Of a stretch of 64,000 bases of DNA, positions 1 through 8,223 are shown in pieces. The translations under genes were made by a program, and so were the position numbers. The stretch's first letter is position 1, and every line of letters begins with the position of its first letter. The stretch covers positions 62,001 through 126,000 of the forward strand of contig NZ_SNYJ01000005.1 in assembly GCF_004363045.1 (NCBI RefSeq). The letters run 5' to 3'. A model generated the notes under the pieces. It had not been told where the DNA came from, ran no database searches, and saw only the letters and a program-made list of their open reading frames with translations. Origin of the DNA: Aureibacillus halotolerans (GTDB lineage Bacteria > Bacillota > Bacilli > Bacillales > DSM-28697).

Positions 1-119
1 TCCTGATTGACCTCGCGAACGACCGCTCTATCCTTGGGGTTTCCTCTCATTTGTTGTACATCGGCAGAAGACCGTAAAAAACCCCTCCAGACGCAATGTC
101 TGGAGGGGCTTTACACTCA
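1..119. other. Window edge without a recognisable gene
   Basis: No supported reading frame is seen here. The stretch holds only the terminator of the arabinofuranosidase gene and some upstream flank. Confidence 0.5.
76..108 (-). terminator. Intrinsic terminator of the GH127 gene
   Basis: A perfect 10-bp stem (CCCCTCCAGA at 82-91 with TCTGGAGGGG at 99-108) closes a 7-nt loop. Read on the minus strand it is followed by a run of six T (complement of 76-81). It lies 12 bases past the stop codon of the minus-strand gene. Confidence 0.9.
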
Positions 120-1997
120 TCATTCGACCCGTGGGAATTCTGCAATGCGCAACCTGGCGCAGGCGTAGGGAATAAGTGTCAGGTCTTCCTTTGGCATAGA
201 GGTGTGTGCCGGGCTGTGAGGCAGATCCCCAGCAGAGTTGTTCTCAAGCCTCCATGACGGTACTCTTCGGCCGGTTGCTTTAAGAACGACAGGAGCAGAT
301 TCGGGTGAAAATGGCTGGCGGGCAATGTCCTTCTGCTCGGCCACCAAGCCTTGCGCCGGGTTCTCCGAATCAAGGCAAAGTCCATAATTCCAGGCAGATT
401 CGGGGTAAATCTCCCAATCTGCGTAAGGCTCTTCGCCACGCAGCTTCTGCCAACGCTCCTGCACAGGCAAAGCGTAAACGAGCGGGCCTCTGGACACAGA
501 GACGGCATCGTTTGCTCGCGGTTCCACGACTGGTTCCATTGGAAGCGTGAGTTGAATCACGTCCCCGTTCTGCCATGTTCTTTCGATCGTGGTGAAGCCG
601 TCATTCAACGAAATCGGCTGGTTGCTTCCGTTGATTACTATGGAAGGATCGTGACACCACTCGGGAATACGCAGCTTTATTGGAAACGCAGCGCTATTAG
701 CGAGATTGACTTGAATGCTGATGCGGTCATTAAAAGGATAGTCCGTATCTACGGTAAGCTTGGCGTTCACACTGTTCGCAACGGTGGTTTGAACGGTGCA
801 CGGCGCATACGACACTGCGGCAAGTCCGCCATCTCTTGTACCCATCCACAGTCGAGCAGCCAGCTTTGGCCAGCCTTGATGCATGTTGGCGGTGCAGCAG
901 CCGAAATGCGGTTCAAGGCCAAACAGGTTTGCGTCGTCGCCGTTTTGTGTCCAAGGCCGTTTGGCGAGCGTACACATAACTTGATTCACCTGTTGGTCGT
1001 ATTGATGGCTCCGCCAATCCGAGCCAATTGTTGCTGGCAACGCATTGAAGGCCACCTTTTCAAGAATATCCCCGTACACCCCTTCTCCCGACAGCCGAAC
1101 AAGATGCTCAAGTGTAAACATATATTCGACAACGGCACAGAGCTCGACCCCTTGGCTCGGGTGAGTGCCGGCCAACCATTCGTCGCCTGAAAACATGCCG
1201 TGGGCTTGCCCGTGGTGCGTCATTAACGCACGAATGCCAGAGAGAGGCGCCTCACGATGCTCTTTGTCGCCGGTGTGCATGGCATACAGCATCGGTTCCT
1301 TCAAACCCATTGCAATGTTCACGACATGGACACGGTGCGTATAGGACGTTTGATATCTCCAGTAAGGGAACTTGTTAAAAATGCCAGTCCAATCAATCGT
1401 TTGTTGATGGAGAATGTCGATGAGCTGAAGCAAAGAGGCATCCTGTGTCCGTTCATAAAGCCATTGTATGCAGAGGATATTCTCTCCACCCCGGGCGACA
1501 GCCCAATCACGAAGCGGCTGCGCCTGTATGGTGTTCAGCTGGTAACGAAAATACTTTGTCATGAATGGAACAACGCGGTCATCTTGGGTCGCTTCTGCAT
1601 ATTGGATGAGCACCTTCAGCATGACCATTCGTGGCCACCAGTCTGTATTGGACGTTGGTCCAAACTGTCCGTTGTCTTGCTGGCTTGAGAGTGTCCATTC
1701 GATCCACGGGGTTGTTTTTTTGATCAATGCCTCATCCTGGAGCACATAGGCGAGCGGGAGAAGACCGTCAAGATAATAGGGACCTCGTTCCCAATCATCA
1801 CCAGTTCCGCCAAGCCAGCCGTTGTTTGGCCCGACGTCCTCCCAAAACGTATCGAGCTGGCCAGTAAAGCCTTCAGCTTGAATCTTCAGCTGATCTCGCA
1901 GCCAACCCTCAGGCTGAATTTGACCAAGGGGGAGCTCGGTAAGCGGGGCGGCTTTGTAGCCGATGGTGGATTTTGAGGATTGCATAGAACCTTTCAT
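120..1997 (-). CDS. Beta-L-arabinofuranosidase family protein (GH127/DUF1680)
   Basis: A 625-residue glycoside hydrolase of the GH127/DUF1680 family, whose known members release L-arabinofuranose from arabino-oligosaccharides or glycoproteins. The family's zinc and nucleophile layout is visible: an E-L-C motif near residues 285-287 and the Cys pair of FGCCTANMHQGWPK near 367-368. No signal peptide is seen, so it is likely cytoplasmic and acts on imported substrate. The ATG at 1997 is preferred over the TTG just upstream because AAAAGGAGT (2007-2015) is 9 nt from it. It is divergent from an AraC-type regulator and has its own terminator. The exact sugar substrate is not certain. Confidence 0.88.
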   Translation of the reverse strand: MKGSMQSSKSTIGYKAAPLTELPLGQIQPEGWLRDQLKIQAEGFTGQLDTFWEDVGPNNGWLGGTGDDWERGPYYLDGLLPLAYVLQDEALIKKTTPWIEWTLSSQQDNGQFGPTSNTDWWPRMVMLKVLIQYAEATQDDRVVPFMTKYFRYQLNTIQAQPLRDWAVARGGENILCIQWLYERTQDASLLQLIDILHQQTIDWTGIFNKFPYWRYQTSYTHRVHVVNIAMGLKEPMLYAMHTGDKEHREAPLSGIRALMTHHGQAHGMFSGDEWLAGTHPSQGVELCAVVEYMFTLEHLVRLSGEGVYGDILEKVAFNALPATIGSDWRSHQYDQQVNQVMCTLAKRPWTQNGDDANLFGLEPHFGCCTANMHQGWPKLAARLWMGTRDGGLAAVSYAPCTVQTTVANSVNAKLTVDTDYPFNDRISIQVNLANSAAFPIKLRIPEWCHDPSIVINGSNQPISLNDGFTTIERTWQNGDVIQLTLPMEPVVEPRANDAVSVSRGPLVYALPVQERWQKLRGEEPYADWEIYPESAWNYGLCLDSENPAQGLVAEQKDIARQPFSPESAPVVLKATGRRVPSWRLENNSAGDLPHSPAHTSMPKEDLTLIPYACARLRIAEFPRVE

Positions 1998-2062
1998 CAA
2001 TGAATCACTCCTTTTGTGTAAGCGAAGCTGTACTTCGCTATGCTTACTATGATTGTAGGTGT

Positions 2063-2076
2063 TGAAAGCGTTGACA
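2063..2076 (+). promoter_or_regulatory. Candidate CcpA (cre) site over the araC-type promoter
   Basis: TGAAAGCGTTGACA matches the cre consensus TGWAARCGYTWNCW at 13 of 14 positions. It overlaps the -35 hexamer of the plus-strand promoter and lies between the two divergent genes, so CcpA binding would repress the regulator and perhaps the glycosidase. Confidence 0.55.
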
Positions 2077-2100
2077 AAAAGAGCGTTTGCGAACTAGGAT
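2071..2100 (+). promoter_or_regulatory. Sigma-A promoter of the AraC-type regulator
   Basis: TTGACA at 2071-2076 and TAGGAT at 2095-2100 with an 18-bp spacer. Transcription would start near 2107, which excludes the TTG at 2087 as the start codon. Confidence 0.5.
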
Positions 2101-2131
2101 GTATACAATCATAACTTATGGATGTGAGCAC

Positions 2132-3004
2132 ATGGATGAATCAAAGCTGATATTTTCGGCGCCTCCTTTTCCGTCCTATTTGTCGAATGGGCAGGATACC
2201 TATCGCCCAGGACAACGCCATATGAGCCGTGACTCTTTAGGTGTGTTTGATTTGCTTGTCGTCACAGAAGGCGCTCTGTATATCGGAGAAAGCGACCGCA
2301 AGTGGACGATCCGCTCCAACGAGGCGCTCATTTTACGCCCGGACCAGCATCATTTCGGAACAGAACCGTGTCAGGAACGAACACATTTTCATTGGCTGCA
2401 CTTTTATACGAATGAACCGTGGCACATGGAACACCGACGTTCAGAGGAACCCGCGGTGCAAACACAGCTCCCCGGCATGTTTCTCATTCAGCTCCCTCAG
2501 CATATTCGGCTACCTGCGCCAGATCAGACGCTTGCGGGGTTTCGGGATTTAATTGAAATGGAGAAGCAGTCAGGGCTTGCCGCGCGCTGGACACAGCAGA
2601 CGCACTTTCAGCAGATTCTTCAAAGCTTGATTCAGGACCAGATGGCACCGGACGATCCAGTGGTCAAGCTAGCAGACGCTGCGACTGCGCTATTGCGCCG
2701 CGAGTACCAAAAGCCCTTTTCCTATGAAGGTCTTGGCGAACAGCTGCATTTCCATCCGACGTATATTGCGCGCTGTGTCAAACGAGTCTATCGGTGTACG
2801 CTGTTGGACTACTTGAATGGCTATCGCATTTCCAAAGCAAAAATGTTACTTATCTCAACCAGCTTTCCCATTGCCGAGGTAGGGGAGAAAGCAGGGTTTC
2901 AAAACCGGGTCTACTTTACGCGCAGATTCAAGGAGGCAGAGGGTGTGTCGCCAAAACAATACAGAGAGAGATTCCGTCGCCGAGGAGTAAAAGGCACAGA
3001 TTAG
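2132..3004 (+). CDS. AraC-family transcriptional regulator
   Basis: A 290-residue regulator with an N-terminal cupin-like sensor (roughly residues 20-150) and a C-terminal pair of helix-turn-helix motifs (roughly 190-285, with the family pattern A-G-F-x-N-x-x-Y-F-x-R-x-F-K). AraC proteins of this layout usually activate neighbouring sugar genes. The divergent arabinofuranosidase gene is the obvious target, which is inference from position. The ATG at 2132 is chosen because it lies inside the predicted transcript behind GGATGTGAG. A TTG at 2087 would extend the frame by 15 residues but lies upstream of the likely transcription start. Confidence 0.85.
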   Translation: MDESKLIFSAPPFPSYLSNGQDTYRPGQRHMSRDSLGVFDLLVVTEGALYIGESDRKWTIRSNEALILRPDQHHFGTEPCQERTHFHWLHFYTNEPWHMEHRRSEEPAVQTQLPGMFLIQLPQHIRLPAPDQTLAGFRDLIEMEKQSGLAARWTQQTHFQQILQSLIQDQMAPDDPVVKLADAATALLRREYQKPFSYEGLGEQLHFHPTYIARCVKRVYRCTLLDYLNGYRISKAKMLLISTSFPIAEVGEKAGFQNRVYFTRRFKEAEGVSPKQYRERFRRRGVKGTD

Positions 3005-3013
3005 TGTGGGATT

Positions 3014-3057
3014 GGGTTTCGGGTGCTGAGATGGTCGCAACTTAGCACCCGAAACCC
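3014..3057. terminator. Long hairpin between convergent genes
   Basis: A 14-bp perfect inverted repeat (GGGTTTCGGGTGCT / AGCACCCGAAACCC) lies between two converging genes. There is no clear T-run on either side, so it is probably a weak bidirectional terminator. Confidence 0.5.
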
Positions 3058-3065
3058 CAGGGGTC

Positions 3066-3524
3066 TTACAATTGTGGTGACTTGAGAAGCTTGCAGGGGA
3101 AACGAGAGGCGAATCGAGCATAGCAGCGGGAAGGGAACGTCCATTTCCGTAGAAGCTCATCAATTATCCAAAAGAACAAAGCCACAGTGGTGGCATAAAG
3201 CGATCCCCTGTCGATTTCAACACCTAAAATGGAATGCTGCACATTCATAGGGTATACAAACCCAAATAGAACGCCGAAAATCAGATGAACGCCACATGCA
3301 ACGGTCCTTCGTATTGACTCCTGCAATCGTCTACCGATAAAGTCGGATAAAAATGAAACAGGTACGCCATACAAAACGATAAATGGTGCAACCCATAGGC
3401 TAATCATAAAAGACATAGACAGTAATTCTAATGGTCGTTGCCACTCACCGAAAAACAGTGCGAAAATGAACATGAGACCTAAAGGCGTTGCGAATACAGC
3501 GGTGATCAGTTTTCTTTTGAACAT
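3066..3524 (-). CDS. Hypothetical membrane protein, about four membrane segments
   Basis: A 152-residue protein with about four hydrophobic segments and a basic C-terminal tail (KWTFPSRCYARFASRF). I recognise no family. The ATG at 3524 is chosen because AGGAG (complement of 3533-3537) is 8 nt upstream. A longer in-frame version reaching 3578 lacks such a site. It is convergent with the AraC gene and stands apart from the hydrolase behind it. Confidence 0.55.
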   Translation of the reverse strand: MFKRKLITAVFATPLGLMFIFALFFGEWQRPLELLSMSFMISLWVAPFIVLYGVPVSFLSDFIGRRLQESIRRTVACGVHLIFGVLFGFVYPMNVQHSILGVEIDRGSLYATTVALFFWIIDELLRKWTFPSRCYARFASRFPCKLLKSPQL

Positions 3525-3607
3525 ACCAACATCTCCTGAGGAGTAAACTTTCCTTAATTTTACCATTATTTTCTGCATTTTGTTTCTATTTCACACATCG
3601 AATGTCC

Positions 3608-4581
3608 CTAATGTTCATCAACCTCGTCAAGAAATTCAGCGATGACCTTTGCCAGCTCTTCTGGGTACTCTCCATTAATGGCGTGCGAGGCGTCTTCAAA
3701 CAACACCATTGGGCTTAATGAATGGCTCAAATTTTCTCTTCCGGTAGCCATGGCTTCGTCGGGGTGATGCATTGTTGATTTCCCAGCTAAAATGCCAAGC
3801 ACGGGGATTTGAAGACTTTGTAGATCATCTTTAGAGAGAAGCCCTGGCATAGGGGTTTTACTTTTGAACGTCCGCATGCCTGTTTCAATTAAAGCACCAA
3901 CGGGTCCAGCTTCATTGACTTCGGCCCCACCAGAGATATAGCTAAGCACCTCCTCGTGAATGGACGTTGGGATAAAGGGGATTGATGCCGGAATGGACGC
4001 GAGTATCATTGTGAAGGGAATGCTATCAAACACGTACACGGGGTCGACGAGGACGAGCGAAGCGATCTTGTCTTGCTGATGCAAGGCGAGATTAGCCGCA
4101 TTCCAACCGCCAAACGATAGGCCCAACACATGCAGTTGCTCGTGAGGAAGCTGCATCATTACCTCATGTAGCCAAATGGCCTCGTCTCCATTCGTTTTTC
4201 AACAGTGCTCAGTCCAGGCTCACCAAGCAAGTCTATCGTGTAAACGGGGCGCTCCTTCATTAGGTCGGCAAGGTTGCTTTCCCACATCGGTGTTGAGGCA
4301 GATTTGCCAGGCAGCAAAAGCAAAGGAGTCTTCGTTGACTCTACATCGCCAAAGCCATACATCTGGACGACACCAAAGGTCGTTTCAATACGCTGTTGGG
4401 TATGTGGTTCTGGCAGCTCGTTCATCGCCGAAGCATACACTTCTTTGAATTCGGTCTCCGCTTCGTCTGATAAAAACCGACTGAGTGTCCCGTCGTCTCT
4501 AAAAAGGAAGCCGACAAGGATGACGCCCCCAGCCGAAATCAATGCTAAAATCCCCAAGCGTTTAACCCATTTTCGTTTCAA
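3608..4581 (-). pseudogene. Alpha/beta hydrolase, split by a single-base frameshift
   Basis: Two adjoining frames together make one alpha/beta-hydrolase-fold protein of about 320 residues. The upstream part (4581 to 4159) has an N-terminal membrane anchor followed by the first beta strands (PLLLLPGKSAST). The downstream part (4159 to 3608) has the nucleophile elbow GLSFGGW and a late catalytic His (DASHAINGEYP). Near the junction the frame changes at a run of five A (complement of 4195-4199). A sixth A would restore reading through T-N-G-D-E-A-I-W-L-H-E-V. This is either a real inactivating deletion, a sequencing error in a homopolymer, or less likely a slippage site. TTG at 4581 is 9 nt behind AAGGAG. 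Confidence 0.75.
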
Positions 4582-4602
4582 TAAAATCAACTCCTTACCT
4601 CT

Positions 4603-4633
4603 ACATTAAGTGATGACGTAACGTCACCTGCAA
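4603..4633 (-). promoter_or_regulatory. MerR-type promoter and operator of the hydrolase gene
   Basis: On the minus strand TTGCAG (complement of 4628-4633) and TAATGT (complement of 4603-4608) are separated by 19 bp instead of 17. The spacer holds a perfect 13-bp dyad, TGACGTAACGTCA, at 4614-4626. A long spacer containing a dyad is the hallmark of promoters controlled by MerR-family activators. No merR gene is in the window. Confidence 0.5.
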
Positions 4634-4643
4634 GGAGAAGATT

Positions 4644-4721
4644 ATGAAACTGATAAACCATCCTATCCATCGTTTCTATCCTATGAAATCCGTGATAGTC
4701 TTAGAGCAAGAAGTTTCATAG
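4644..4721 (+). CDS. Possible small peptide, 25 residues
   Basis: An ATG frame with AAGGAG at 4632-4637, 6 nt upstream, encodes a 25-residue peptide (MKLINHPIHRFYPMKSVIV...) of unknown function. A 9-bp inverted repeat (TATGAAACT 4643-4651, AGTTTCATA 4711-4719) brackets the frame. It could be a leader of the downstream membrane gene or chance. Confidence 0.25.
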   Translation: MKLINHPIHRFYPMKSVIVLEQEVS

Positions 4722-4766
4722 AAATGCCTATCCTAAAGGACAAGGCAAAAAAAGTAGGGGGAAAAG

Positions 4767-5174
4767 ATGGAGAAACTGTGGAGTATTCGTTTGATTCGTT
4801 TTTCAACGTTTTTCGGATTGTTTGGCACCTTTTTAGGGGCACAAATGGCAGGTAGCATGGACTATGCCCTACGCCCAGTTCATGCGCATATTTTATTGGT
4901 CGGCTGGTTGTCTGTATTTGCTTGGGGCATTTTCTACAAAGTGTATACGGTTAAATACAAAAGGCTTGTCACCATTCATAGCATCACAGCGATGATCGGC
5001 GCCTTCGGTTTAACCGCAGGAATGTGGCTCTACAATTTGAATCCATTCAATTGGAATGACACGCTTGTGCTCATCCTCTTTATCGTCGGAGGATTCATCC
5101 TTCTGATCTCCTTCTTCTTGTTTATGATCGTCACCTTTATGACGACAAATGAGGCGGAAAAGGAAGCGAATTAA
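4767..5174 (+). CDS. Small four-TM membrane protein with an HxH motif
   Basis: A 135-residue protein with four predicted membrane helices. The segment RPVHAHILLVGW carries a His-x-His pair at the start of helix 2, a pattern seen in small proteins related to haem-copper oxidase subunit I and NnrS-like proteins. Whether this one binds haem or metal is not known. AGGGGGAA lies just upstream of the ATG. An intrinsic terminator follows, so it is probably a single-gene unit. Confidence 0.65.
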   Translation: MEKLWSIRLIRFSTFFGLFGTFLGAQMAGSMDYALRPVHAHILLVGWLSVFAWGIFYKVYTVKYKRLVTIHSITAMIGAFGLTAGMWLYNLNPFNWNDTLVLILFIVGGFILLISFFLFMIVTFMTTNEAEKEAN

Positions 5175-5208
5175 AACGGGGTTTGAACACCTAATTTGTC
5201 AGTTAAAA

Positions 5209-5246
5209 AAACCGAACAATTCAATTGAAATTGTTCGGTTTATTAG
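5209..5246 (+). terminator. Intrinsic terminator
   Basis: An 11-to-13-bp stem (AAACCGAACAATT / AATTGTTCGGTTT) is followed by a short T-rich tail. It ends the 135-residue membrane protein gene. A7 on the other side would let it act on the minus strand too. Confidence 0.7.
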
Positions 5247-5431
5247 TGATTCTCTTGTAACACTTCGCTTAAATTTCATCCATTCTTTATTTAGGGGTAT
5301 GAATATTCTTTAGCGATAAAGTGTTAATGGATCGCTTTCTAAAAATAACCTTTAGCGTAAGTTTTCTGCGTTTTGATCTGTGACCCCCTATATGTTATAA
5401 ATACATACATGTGAAACAAGGATGGGGTTAA

Positions 5432-6139
5432 ATGTCTAATAGAGAAACAATAAGTATGGCATGTAAATCTGCATTCCCAAGTACGCTGCCTATCTTAGCT
5501 GGGTTTACCTTTTTAGGTATAGCTTATGGCATCTTTATGAATGCCTTAGGTTTTGAACCGATTTATGCCATCCTCATGAGTTTGATTATCTTCGCTGGTT
5601 CAATGGAATTTGTAGCTGCCAACTTATTAATGGTTGCATTTAATCCTCTAAATGCTCTATTCCTAACTTTAATGCTCAATGCAAGACATGTATTCTATGG
5701 GTTATCAATGTTAGAAACATATAAAGGAACAGGTAAAAAAAAGATCTATTTGATTTTCGGGCTATGCGATGAATCCTTCGCTATCAATAGTTCAGCAAAC
5801 ATTCCTTCGCATGTAGACAGAGGCTGGTTTATGTTTTTTGTAACTTTGCTAAACCATTCATATTGGGTGATTGGTGCAACCATTGGTAGTTTATTCGGGT
5901 CTATGCTAACTATAAACACTGAAGGATTAGAGTTTGTTATGACGGCTCTTTTCCTAGTTATATTTCTTGATCAGTGGACAAAAGAAAAAAAACCCTTTAG
6001 TTCACTCACGGGTTTGTGCGTGTCTTTTGTGGCATTACTATTGTTTGGTGCTGAACGATTTATTATTCCAGCCATGATACTTATTTTGTTTGTTCTTACT
6101 ATAAAGCGCAAACCGCAAGAGAAAAGCACAGAGTGGTGA
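5432..6139 (+). CDS. azlC: Branched-chain amino acid exporter, large subunit AzlC
   Basis: A 235-residue integral membrane protein of the AzlC (LIV-E) family, which with AzlD exports branched-chain amino acids and analogues. Family traits seen are the early GFTFLGIAYGIF segment, the MEFVAANLL stretch and NARHVFYGLSML. The next gene is azlD, only 7 nt downstream, the standard two-gene arrangement. The gene is visibly richer in A and T than its neighbours. A -10-like TATAAA lies shortly upstream, near 5396. Confidence 0.88.
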   Translation: MSNRETISMACKSAFPSTLPILAGFTFLGIAYGIFMNALGFEPIYAILMSLIIFAGSMEFVAANLLMVAFNPLNALFLTLMLNARHVFYGLSMLETYKGTGKKKIYLIFGLCDESFAINSSANIPSHVDRGWFMFFVTLLNHSYWVIGATIGSLFGSMLTINTEGLEFVMTALFLVIFLDQWTKEKKPFSSLTGLCVSFVALLLFGAERFIIPAMILILFVLTIKRKPQEKSTEW

Positions 6140-6146
6140 ATGAATA

Positions 6147-6473
6147 GTGACGATCTTAGAAGAGTTAATTATCATTGGTCTTGTTGTGGTCGGAACGATG
6201 GCTACTCGGTTTTTACCTTTCATTATTTTTACAGAGGATAAACCTACTCCACCCTATGTGAAGTATCTAGGAAAAGTCTTACCTCCTGCCGTATTTGGAT
6301 TGTTAGTTGTTTATTCGCTAAGGAATATTAATTTCTACGCGGGGAGTCAAGGGGTGCCTGAAATGATTGCGACATTATTAGTAATTGGGCTACATTTGTG
6401 GAAAAAGAATATGCTTCTTTCAATAGCGGGAGGAACCATTTTTTATATGATCTTAGTTCAAATGATTTTTTAG
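6147..6473 (+). CDS. azlD: Branched-chain amino acid exporter, small subunit AzlD
   Basis: A 108-residue protein with about four hydrophobic segments ([26 protein letters not shown]) typical of the AzlD partner of AzlC. It starts at GTG 6147, 7 nt after the azlC stop codon, and is translationally coupled. Function is inferred from family and the paired arrangement. Confidence 0.85.
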   Translation: MTILEELIIIGLVVVGTMATRFLPFIIFTEDKPTPPYVKYLGKVLPPAVFGLLVVYSLRNINFYAGSQGVPEMIATLLVIGLHLWKKNMLLSIAGGTIFYMILVQMIF

Positions 6474-6499
6474 GTGCGTATTTTATAAACAAAGCGTGT

Positions 6500-6562
6500 T
6501 CAAAGGAAATTTATGATAGGAACACGATATGCCTGTGTGAGTTGATCGGTCGGTCCTCTCAT
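6500..6562 (-). CDS. Possible 20-residue peptide
   Basis: On the minus strand a strong Shine-Dalgarno GGAGGTGAC (complement of 6566-6574) precedes ATG and a 20-codon frame (MRGPTDQLTQAYRVPIINFL). No function is suggested. It may be the 5' remnant of a lost gene. Confidence 0.25.
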   Translation of the reverse strand: MRGPTDQLTQAYRVPIINFL

Positions 6563-6732
6563 GTTGTCACCTCCATAAAAACTTTAGACACTTTGATACC
6601 GCTTTTCAGAGGGCGTCTTAGAGTCGCAGTCATTATTTTCATCAACATCTATCACAACGGAGATTATTAAGCATTTTTAGAAAAATATTGTCATTTATAC
6701 AAGGGATTGGCATGACGTTAAGCGAAAAGAGT

Positions 6733-6771
6733 ACAGAACTGCGTTCAGAGAATGTGGCAGTTCTGTTTTTT
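6733..6771 (+). terminator. Intrinsic terminator without a clear upstream gene
   Basis: ACAGAACTGC (6733-6742) pairs with GCAGTTCTGT (6757-6766), followed by T6. It could end the azlCD transcript or a small transcript in the gap. Confidence 0.7.
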
Positions 6772-6849
6772 ATGTCGTGTCGAATGAATGTGAAAAAAGT
6801 AGGATTTTGGCTAACATAGATTAAGCTGTATGAGAGGGGGCTAAAGCAC

Positions 6850-8124
6850 ATGGGATTGAACATAAACAAAAAGACGACATCTGGGGGCTCTCGGTATCGG
6901 CGTATATTTCAGAATAGTCCATTAATGTGGCTGTGGGGAGCACAGTCAATTGCGACGATCGGGGATACTTTTTTTAACTTGTCCGTCATGTGGGTGATTT
7001 ACCAACAGAGCGGCTCTGCTTTGCAAACTGCGCTTGTGGGTGTGGTTTGGCATGTGTCTGATATTATTTTCGGGCCAATTGCTGGTGTGTACGCGGATCG
7101 CTGGAGTCGAAAAAAGATCATGGTCGTGACCAACTTCCTCCTTGCTATCGTCGTTGCCATTTTTGCTGTTGTGATTTATGCCATGGGGTATCTTTCGCCA
7201 GTGGTCACCTACGTCGCTGTGTTTGTGATCAATTGCCTTACCTCGTTTATGAGGCCCGCACGCAGTGCCATCATGCCTTCAATCATTGGCAAGGAATTGC
7301 TTATTACGGCACAGGGCTTTTTCTCGACGGTCCAACAAGGCATCGCATTGCTTGCGAATGCGGCAGCCGGTATTGTTATCGCCTTCACAGGGGTCGTGTG
7401 GGCCATTGCCGGGAATGCCTTTACCTTTTTCGGTGCGGCGTTATGCATTCTAGCGGCAAAGCTTCCGGCACAGGCGAAGGCAGTCGCACCACCATCAGGG
7501 AAACCGATGCGTCTGGCACTGTTTAAAGAGTTGGGGGACGGGTGGCGTGTGATCTCGGAAAGACCGCTCATCAAATCAATGGTGTGGATCAATTTACTCA
7601 TCAACGTCGTCACCTTTACGGGGCCACTCTATCCTGTCCTTGTAAGCGAGCAGCTTGACGCGGGTCCCGCAGCGTATGGGATTATCCAAGCGGCAGGGGT
7701 CGTAGGAGCCATGCTGGCAGGAATTCTTTGTGGAGTCATTGAACGTCGCTTTGGGGCAGGGAAAATCCTTGCCTTTGGGTGGTTTTTCGCGAGCCTCGCC
7801 TTGATCGGTATGGCCTTTTCCACATCGGTTTCAGTCACTGCAGTTTTGCAGGGGGTTTTGATGCTTTCCGTGATCATCGGAAATATTTCAATGGGAGCGG
7901 TTGAGGTGGCATTAATCCCGGAAGATTTCCGCGGAAGGGTCGTGGGAGTCATTTCTGCGATTTCAGTGCTGGCGATTCCCTTCAGTACGTTCATTGGTGG
8001 GTTGCTAGCAGATATTGTCGGTGTGGTTCCCCTCTTTGTCACCGCCGGCATTTGGGTGTTCGGCATCGCCTGTTATTCTTCGTTAAATCCACATATCCGC
8101 AATGCGAGGATCACGGAGGAGTGA
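6850..8124 (+). CDS. MFS drug-type transporter
   Basis: A 424-residue major facilitator with about 12 hydrophobic segments. The loop 2-3 signature G-V-Y-A-D-R-W-S-R-K-K lies near residue 78. It resembles the MFS_3/macrolide-efflux-like group of proton-coupled exporters. The substrate cannot be told from sequence. GAGAGGGGG lies upstream of the ATG. It is a single gene, convergent with narK. Confidence 0.8.
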   Translation: MGLNINKKTTSGGSRYRRIFQNSPLMWLWGAQSIATIGDTFFNLSVMWVIYQQSGSALQTALVGVVWHVSDIIFGPIAGVYADRWSRKKIMVVTNFLLAIVVAIFAVVIYAMGYLSPVVTYVAVFVINCLTSFMRPARSAIMPSIIGKELLITAQGFFSTVQQGIALLANAAAGIVIAFTGVVWAIAGNAFTFFGAALCILAAKLPAQAKAVAPPSGKPMRLALFKELGDGWRVISERPLIKSMVWINLLINVVTFTGPLYPVLVSEQLDAGPAAYGIIQAAGVVGAMLAGILCGVIERRFGAGKILAFGWFFASLALIGMAFSTSVSVTAVLQGVLMLSVIIGNISMGAVEVALIPEDFRGRVVGVISAISVLAIPFSTFIGGLLADIVGVVPLFVTAGIWVFGIACYSSLNPHIRNARITEE

Positions 8125-8146
8125 GGAGTTTTAGGGAGAATTGGGG

Positions 8147-8186
8147 CTGCCCGGGAAGTCATTAAGATGACTTTTGGGACAGCCCT
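8147..8186. terminator. Hairpin between convergent MFS and narK genes
   Basis: GGGCTGCCCGGGAAGTCAT pairs imperfectly with ATGACTTTTGGGACAGCCC. This GGGCTG...CAGCCC form is common as a terminator in Bacillaceae. T-runs are poor on both sides. Confidence 0.5.
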
Positions 8187-8223
8187 TCAATTCAATTCCA
8201 ACTCATGAAGCAGCCCATGTTCC

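Larger units (their letters stand above)
6474..6849. other. Intergenic region, 376 bp
   Basis: It holds a weak inverted repeat (CGTGTTC / GAACACG near 6496-6527), a well-formed 20-residue minus-strand mini-ORF (6562-6500) and a plus-strand terminator at 6733-6771. No conserved gene was recognised. It may contain decayed coding sequence. Confidence 0.5.

Noticed and set aside
351..1190. 279-codon plus-strand frame opposite the GH127 gene
   Set aside because: The opposite strand encodes a full-length family protein with conserved motifs; this frame has no ribosome site or recognisable domain.
6398..6670. 90-codon frame after azlD
   Set aside because: It begins inside azlD in another frame and has no ribosome site or family resemblance.
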